Assembly (NCBI GenBank): GCA_964587755.1 | Contig: CAZPMC010000042.1 | Span: 1-19,227, forward strand | Direction: 5' to 3' | Source of the DNA: CAZPMC01 sp964587755 | GTDB lineage: Bacteria > Bacillota > Clostridia > Acetivibrionales > DTU013 | Length of the DNA: 19,227 bases | In this document: positions 14,899-19,227 of the stretch, one piece after another | Position numbering within the stretch: position 1 is the first letter of the stretch | Layout of the letters: each line of letters starts with the position of its first letter | Translations under genes and position numbers: made by a program | The notes under the pieces: generated by a model | Databases searched by the model: none | What the model saw: only the letters and a program-made list of their open reading frames with translations | Told to the model about the DNA's origin: nothing

Positions 14899-14937
14899 TT
14901 GAACTGCCTGCAATGTATATGATAATATATACATTGC
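14899..14937 (+). promoter_or_regulatory. Palindrome over the promoter of the EF-G-like gene
   Basis: A perfect 28-bp inverted repeat: arms GCAATGTATAT (14910-14920) and ATATACATTGC (14927-14937) around GATAAT (14921-14926). The centre GATAAT is a good -10 with a TTGAAC -35 at 14899-14904 (16-base spacer). No T tract follows, so it is not a terminator. Its position over the core promoter suggests a repressor operator. The ATG lies 85 bases after the repeat. Confidence 0.6.
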
Positions 14938-15021
14938 GTCAATTAATTCCCGGACTTTTGAATGAAATGCTAATATTTAGGAATATTAATATAAACTGGG
15001 ACTAAACAAGGGGGAATTCTT

Positions 15022-17112
15022 ATGAAAGATTATACTGTGGAAAAGCTCCGCAACGTTTGCCTTATGTCGCACGGCGGGGCTGGAAAAACAACTTTAGCTG
15101 AAGCAATGCTGTTCAATACAGGTGTCTTGGACAGATTTGGCAAGGTGAATGATGGTAATACAACAATGGATTATGACCCAGAGGAAATTAAAAGAAAAAT
15201 TTCAATAAGTACTTCTATTGCATCATGTGAATGGAAGGACTCAAAAATCAATATCATCGATACACCGGGTTATTTTGACTTTGTAGGTGAAGTCAAGCAA
15301 GGAATCAGAGTAGCTGAAGGTGCTGTTATACTTGTTCCTGCAAAAGGCGGAGTAGCAGTTGGTACTGAAAAATCTTGGGCTTACGCAAAGGAACAGGGAA
15401 TACCGAAAATTTTCTATATCAGCAAGATGGACGAAGAAAATGCGAATTTCTTCGAGGTTTTAAGTCAATTGACCAGTACCTTCGGTAACGGGGTCATAGC
15501 AATGCAGCTTCCCATTATTGAGAATGAGAAGTTTACTGGATATGTTGATGTACTTACAATGACAGCGAAAAAATTCGACAAGGATAAGCTGGTTGACACA
15601 GCAATTCCTGCCGATTTAAATGATAAGATATCTGAAATTAAAGAAGCTCTGAATGAAGCTGTTGCAGAGACAAGTGAAGAGCTGATGGAAAAGTTCTTTA
15701 GCGGTGAAGAATTTACTCCTGATGAAATAAAAACGGGTATTCGTACTGGAATGGCTGATGGCTCTTTAGTACCTGTATTTTGCGGAGCAGCACTACAAAA
15801 TCAAAGTGTTCAGCCATTAATGGATGCAATAGTTGAATATTTACCCTCGCCAACAACTAATCCTGTTGTTAAAGCCAAAAAGGCTGGGACTGATACAGTT
15901 GTTGAGCTAAAGGTTTCTCCGGATGAAAGCTTGTCAGTACTTGTTTTCAAAACTATTGCAGATCCCTTTGTCGGTAAGATTTCTATATTCAGAGTATATT
16001 CAGGAACTATGAAGTCTGATTCCACAGTCTTCAATTCCACAGCCGAAAAGAACGAAAAGATTGCTCAGGTATTCATGCTCAGGGGCAAAAAGCAATTGCC
16101 CGTTGATAAGCTTGTTGCCGGCGATATAGGGGCTGTTGCTAAGCTGCAGGTTACAAATACAAATGACACTCTGTGCGAGCAGTCAAATCCTGTGGCTCTT
16201 GAGAAGATAGTATATCCCGAGCCTACACTTTCTCTTGCTGTTGAACCGCAGGCAAAGGGAGATGAGGAAAAAATCAGCTCCGGCCTTACAAGGCTCCAGG
16301 ATGAAGATCCTACATTTAAAGTGGTCAACAATCCTGAAACAAAGCAGACTGTTATATCCGGTATTGGAGAGCAGCACCTGGATGTTATTGTAAGTAAGCT
16401 GAAGGCTAAGTTTGGTGTTTCAGTCAATCTGACTGATCCTAAGGTCCCCTATAGAGAAACCATCAAAAAGAAGGTTAAGGTTGAGGGTAAGCACAAGAAG
16501 CAATCCGGTGGACACGGGCAGTACGGTCATGTATGGATTGAGTTCGAGCATGGCGATGAAGAGGATTTGACATTTGAAGAGAAGATCTTCGGTGGCTCGG
16601 TACCAAAGCAGTACCATCCGGCTGTTGAAAAAGGTCTTCGTGAAGCTATTGCTAAAGGTGTGTTGGCAGGATATCCTGTTGTTAACCTAAAGGCTACATT
16701 GCTTGACGGCTCTTATCACGACGTTGACTCTTCTGAGATGGCATTTAAAATCGCGGCAAGGCTTGCATATAGAAAAGGTTTACCCCTTGCAAACCCAGTA
16801 TTGCTTGAGCCTATAAACCGTGTGGAGGTAGTGATCCCAGACAGCAACATGGGTGACATCATAGGTGACCTTAATAAGAGAAGGGGAAGAATACTTGGAA
16901 TGAATCCGCTGGAAGGTGGCTTACAGGAGGTTGTGGCCGAAGTGCCGATGGCGGAAATGTTCAAGTATGCCAATGACCTGAGATCTATGACACAGGGCAG
17001 GGGTTCATTTACCCAGACATTTGAAAGGTATGAGGAAGCTCCTGTAAATGTAGCCCAGAAGGTTATAGATGAGGCTAAGAAGTCCATGTCCGATGATGGA
17101 GACGACGAATAG
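15022..17112 (+). CDS. EF-G-like translational GTPase (EF-G2 family)
   Basis: A ribosome-associated GTPase paralogous to elongation factor G. The G domain shows G1 SHGGAGKTT (about 16-24), a degenerate switch I RKISIST, G3 DTPGYFDF (80-87) and G4 SKMD (134-137). Domains II-V follow, with the domain IV stretch QSGGHGQYGHV and the domain V MTQGRGSFT. The His normally following DTPG is Tyr84, and the G motifs differ from FusA (AHIDAGKTT, DTPGHVDF, NKMD). This pattern is that of the EF-G-like or EF-G2 group, not the housekeeping FusA. The 696-residue length is full. It ends in an acidic tail (DDGDDE). GGGGGA lies upstream of the ATG. No rpsL, rpsG or tuf genes are nearby, which also argues against the main fusA. 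Confidence 0.92.
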   Translation: MKDYTVEKLRNVCLMSHGGAGKTTLAEAMLFNTGVLDRFGKVNDGNTTMDYDPEEIKRKISISTSIASCEWKDSKINIIDTPGYFDFVGEVKQGIRVAEGAVILVPAKGGVAVGTEKSWAYAKEQGIPKIFYISKMDEENANFFEVLSQLTSTFGNGVIAMQLPIIENEKFTGYVDVLTMTAKKFDKDKLVDTAIPADLNDKISEIKEALNEAVAETSEELMEKFFSGEEFTPDEIKTGIRTGMADGSLVPVFCGAALQNQSVQPLMDAIVEYLPSPTTNPVVKAKKAGTDTVVELKVSPDESLSVLVFKTIADPFVGKISIFRVYSGTMKSDSTVFNSTAEKNEKIAQVFMLRGKKQLPVDKLVAGDIGAVAKLQVTNTNDTLCEQSNPVALEKIVYPEPTLSLAVEPQAKGDEEKISSGLTRLQDEDPTFKVVNNPETKQTVISGIGEQHLDVIVSKLKAKFGVSVNLTDPKVPYRETIKKKVKVEGKHKKQSGGHGQYGHVWIEFEHGDEEDLTFEEKIFGGSVPKQYHPAVEKGLREAIAKGVLAGYPVVNLKATLLDGSYHDVDSSEMAFKIAARLAYRKGLPLANPVLLEPINRVEVVIPDSNMGDIIGDLNKRRGRILGMNPLEGGLQEVVAEVPMAEMFKYANDLRSMTQGRGSFTQTFERYEEAPVNVAQKVIDEAKKSMSDDGDDE

Positions 17113-17125
17113 ACTAAAATATTGT

Positions 17126-17171
17126 GGCTCTACGTCAATTGTTGGGGTGGGGCTCAAGTAAAATGAAGCTT
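17126..17171 (+). repeat. Solitary fragment resembling an ISL3 element end
   Basis: Begins GGCTCTACGTCAATTGTTGG and contains TGTTGGGGTGG (17140-17150) and the 19-mer CTCAAGTAAAATGAAGCTT (17153-17171). Both strings recur at 18420-18430 and 18490-18508, just before the ISL3 transposase remnant. It sits between the stop of the EF-G-like gene and its terminator, with no transposase attached. The reading as an IS end is inferred. Confidence 0.55.
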
Positions 17172-17178
17172 TGATTAT

Positions 17179-17224
17179 TTCAGTGGATGGCCTTAATGGT
17201 TATCCACTGAATTCATTTTTTCTA
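17179..17224 (+). terminator. Rho-independent terminator after the EF-G-like gene
   Basis: TTCAGTGGAT (17179-17188) pairs perfectly with ATCCACTGAA (17202-17211), with a 13-base loop. It is followed by TTCATTTTTTCT. Confidence 0.8.
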
Positions 17225-17311
17225 ACGTTTTCAAATGCCCACATAACTTGCCTTACTTATGCTGGAACTTATTTTTGTATAAAAGCGTCAAAAAAGTATA
17301 GTTCCTAGAAA

Positions 17312-17326
17312 TGACCTTAAAGGTCA
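17312..17326. repeat. Short palindrome before the DUF4349 gene
   Basis: TGACCTTAAAGGTCA is a 15-base perfect palindrome about one central base, ending 7 bases before the ribosome binding site AGGAGG. It is a possible operator, or a small hairpin near the start of the message. Confidence 0.35.
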
Positions 17327-17345
17327 ATAAAAAGGAGGAATTTAC

Positions 17346-18398
17346 TTGATTAAGAGAGCATTAGCAATTTTAGTTGCATCTGTGTTAATTTTATCATTTG
17401 CAGGCTGTGGTTCCAAAAAGCAGACAGCTATGCCTAGCGGACAGTCTGTTGCCGATGAAGCACAGGGTTTTGTCTATTCTGACACTGCATTGAAATTAGA
17501 TGGGGAGAACGAGGCTTATGGCACAGCTGAAGCACCGGAAGAAGTAAAAGGTGACAGAGGGGTTGCCGACTCTATTACAGGTGGCGGAAGCTCAATTGAT
17601 ACAATTAGTAGTGCTATTCTGGCAGAGAGAAAAATTATTCGCAGTGCAAATATTTCAATCGAAGTCGACAATTTCGACGAAGCATTAAACAGCATATATA
17701 CAATAATTAATGGAATAGGCATTGTACAGAATTCAAATGTTGTTACGGATAAAATATACGTTGACGGTGAGTACAAACCACTAAAGAACGGCACCATAGT
17801 ACTTAGAGTATATAAAGAGAAATTTGATTCTGTTCTTAACAATCTAAAGGGAATAGGCGAGGTAACAAACGAGAATATAAATGGTGAGGATGTCACGGAT
17901 CGGTACGTTGACACAGAGTCAAGGCTGAGACTGCTGAGGATGGAGCAGGAAAAGCTGGAGGCATATCTCGCAAAACTGGATGATCTGGATAAAATATTCA
18001 AGACAGAGAGCAGATTGACCGAAATCCGCTACGAGATTGAGAGCCTGACAGGCAGTCTAAATAAAATGAGCAGCCTTGTGGAGTTGTCCACGATTACAAT
18101 CAGCATGAAAGAGAAAAATCCATATGAGGACAAAAAGCCTGTGAAGGTAACATACTGGAATAGACTTTTAAACAATCTTAAATCCAGCTTTGAAGGCGTA
18201 ATTGATTTCCTGGGAGATTTCTTCATATTTATAGTGGCAGCTATTCCTGTATTATTGATGTTGGGCCTGTTTGGCCTGTTGATATGGGTCATAGTCAGAA
18301 GAATCAAAAAAAGAATAAGACGTTCATCCGGACCGGCGATAAACAAACAGCAGCCACCGGCAATAAATGATAATACACAGGAGAAGAAGGAAGAGTAG
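17346..18398 (+). CDS. DUF4349-containing membrane lipoprotein
   Basis: An envelope protein of unknown role, 350 residues. It has a lipoprotein signal with lipobox FAGC (Cys21), then a low-complexity linker. The DUF4349 core starts near residue 95 (RKIIRSANISIEVDNFDEAL) and contains GTIVLRVYKEKFD and DRYVDTESRLRLLRMEQEKL. A coiled-coil follows (about 195-240), then one hydrophobic span near 288-315 with a basic stop-transfer VRRIKKRIRR and a charged cytoplasmic tail. A lipid anchor plus a C-terminal membrane span is typical of the family. The start is TTG 17346 with AAGGAGG 7 bases upstream. It is monocistronic and lies between two copies of ISL3-end-like sequence. No enzymatic motif is visible. 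Confidence 0.9.
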   Translation: MIKRALAILVASVLILSFAGCGSKKQTAMPSGQSVADEAQGFVYSDTALKLDGENEAYGTAEAPEEVKGDRGVADSITGGGSSIDTISSAILAERKIIRSANISIEVDNFDEALNSIYTIINGIGIVQNSNVVTDKIYVDGEYKPLKNGTIVLRVYKEKFDSVLNNLKGIGEVTNENINGEDVTDRYVDTESRLRLLRMEQEKLEAYLAKLDDLDKIFKTESRLTEIRYEIESLTGSLNKMSSLVELSTITISMKEKNPYEDKKPVKVTYWNRLLNNLKSSFEGVIDFLGDFFIFIVAAIPVLLMLGLFGLLIWVIVRRIKKRIRRSSGPAINKQQPPAINDNTQEKKEE

Positions 18399-18419
18399 AT
18401 TTATTGGTTCTATAATAAA

Positions 18420-18508
18420 TGTTGGGGTGGCTAAAGATCACTTTAGCTCTTCGACATTTTTGTATAAAATAAGAGCATAGAGTTGAACTCTCAAGTAAAA
18501 TGAAGCTT
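18420..18508 (+). repeat. Repeated motifs upstream of the ISL3 remnant
   Basis: Second copies of TGTTGGGGTGG (18420-18430) and CTCAAGTAAAATGAAGCTT (18490-18508), here 59 bases apart instead of 2. Between them lie a GCTAAAG/CTTTAGC hairpin (18430-18447) and GCTCTT...AAGAGC (from 18446). The latter begins GCTCTTCGACATTTTTG, resembling the start of the 17126 fragment, and is probably the left end of the element. Confidence 0.5.
18430..18447 (+). terminator. Weak hairpin after the DUF4349 gene
   Basis: GCTAAAG / CTTTAGC with a 4-base loop ATCA. The T-rich stretch comes only 10 bases later, so termination here would be poor. It may instead be part of the mobile element end. Confidence 0.3.
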
Positions 18509-19227
18509 CCACACACCATTTGAAAGGAGACACAACCTATGCTCAATATTAATTATACGGAAGAATTGCTCGGTTTGAAAGATATTTCTCTAAAAAATGT
18601 GGAAAGACGTGAAAATGAACTATGTATCCACATAGAAATGCACCGGAGAGTACACAAATGCCCCAAGTGTGGTGAAAGGACTAGCAAGGTGCATGATTAC
18701 AGAACACAGGCAATAAAAGATATTCCGGCATTCGGTGAAATGAGTGTAATATATTTACGCAAACGAAGACATGTATGTCCCATATGCGGTAAACGGTTTT
18801 ACGAAACTGTCCCATTTCTTCCCCGGTATCACCGTACAACAAACCGTCTTGCAGCTTATGTAATTGAATCATCGGATAATTTAACTGAAGAGGAAGCAGA
18901 TCAGATAGAAGCAATGCTAAAAATATCAGAGAGATTGCGGCAAGCCTATTTTATGAAAAATGAATTTCACAAATTTATGGACTGTAAAACCAGAGAAGAT
19001 GCCAAAAAACAACTTGGAATCTGGAACATGATGGCTACCGGTTACAATCTCCCGGAGTTTCAGGCATGCACAAGAACTCTTATCAATTGGAGTGAAGAAA
19101 TACTTAATTCCTTTGAGTATCGATTTTCAAACGGCTATACCGAAGGTGTAAATAACAAAATTAAGGTAATCAGAGGAGTAACTACAGGCTGTTAACAGGC
19201 GAAGCTGGAATGCGGTATCAGGAACAT
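18446..19227 (+). mobile_element. ISL3-family element, defective, right end outside window
   Basis: The left boundary is placed at the GCTCTTCGACA sequence by its likeness to the fragment at 17126; this is an inference. The element holds the broken transposase gene and continues to or past the window end, so the right inverted repeat and target duplication cannot be seen. Confidence 0.5.
18539..19195 (+). pseudogene. ISL3-family transposase, internally deleted
   Basis: Intact enzymes of this family have about 400 residues or more and a DDE-type catalytic core. Here only 218 residues remain. The N-terminal zinc ribbon is complete (C41-x2-C44 and C80-x2-C83, with DYRTQAIKDIPAFGE between). At about residue 110 it jumps from TNRLAAYVIE straight to the C-terminal region (LRQAYFMKNEFHKF, ACTRTLINWSEEIL, SNGYTEGVNNKIKVI). 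The segment that carries both catalytic Asp residues is missing; only the Glu in YTEGVNNK remains. The end RGVTTGC and stop replaces the usual KR.aYGfrNf.rFr extension, so the 3' end is damaged too. The start ATG has AAAGGAGA upstream. The protein could still bind transposon ends but should not cut them. Confidence 0.82.

Noticed and set aside
15022..17112. Ribosome-protection tetracycline resistance protein (TetM type)
   Set aside because: The length and EF-G fold are similar, but the sequence pattern (SHGGAGKTT, DTPGYFDF, SKMD, GGHGQYGHV) fits the EF-G-like group and there is no mobile resistance context.
17516..18001. 161-residue minus-strand open frame opposite the DUF4349 gene
   Set aside because: It is Ser/Leu-rich reverse-complement translation of a well-supported gene with lipobox and DUF4349 core.

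Overview
The window reads as the chromosome of a spore-forming, AT-rich Gram-positive bacterium, most likely a clostridium of the Ruminiclostridium / Clostridium cellulolyticum type. This is inferred from strong AGGAGG-like ribosome binding sites, TTG/GTG starts, a CwlD-type spore cortex amidase, an Sfp-type phosphopantetheinyl transferase, an ABC-F/Rex neighbourhood, a DUF4349 lipoprotein and an EF-G-like factor. No species can be proven from the sequence alone.

Layout. (1) 64-187: a tRNA-Cys with encoded CCA and a strong terminator. (2) 203-3342: plus-strand genes for an Sfp-type phosphopantetheinyl transferase, a REC-GGDEF response regulator, a small membrane protein and a CwlD-like amidase. 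(3) 3344-6025: an ABC-F ATPase (minus) divergent from the redox repressor rex (plus), with an inverted repeat and promoter-like elements between them. (4) 6032-9447: a minus-strand aromatic amino acid operon in the order DAHP synthase, prephenate dehydrogenase, EPSP-synthase homologue. (5) 9558-14851: a sugar-acid type catabolic island with an HpcH/HpaI aldolase, a complete DctP-DctQ-DctM TRAP transporter, a FadR-type GntR regulator with its own promoter, and a YhcH/YjgK/YiaL protein, closed by a terminator. (6) 14899-17224: an EF-G-like GTPase behind a promoter embedded in a perfect 28-bp palindrome. (7) 17346-18398: a DUF4349 lipoprotein. (8) 18420-19227: an internally deleted ISL3-family element running off the window edge.

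How genes work together. AroF makes DAHP, the entry to the shikimate pathway; TyrA takes prephenate toward tyrosine. The AroA homologue between those steps carries substitutions at most residues known to grip PEP and at one catalytic glutamate, so its activity is in doubt; this is the most interesting point in the window. The TRAP transporter presumably imports an organic or sugar acid whose 2-keto-3-deoxy derivative would be cleaved by the aldolase, under control of the FCD-domain GntR protein. The substrate-binding protein gene is bracketed by two RNA hairpins without U tracts, which fits differential expression inside the operon. Two neighbouring gene pairs (cwlD/ABC-F and rex/aroA) converge with almost no space for terminators.

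There is no gene-free stretch longer than 300 bases. I see no CRISPR array, rRNA, phage module or defence system.
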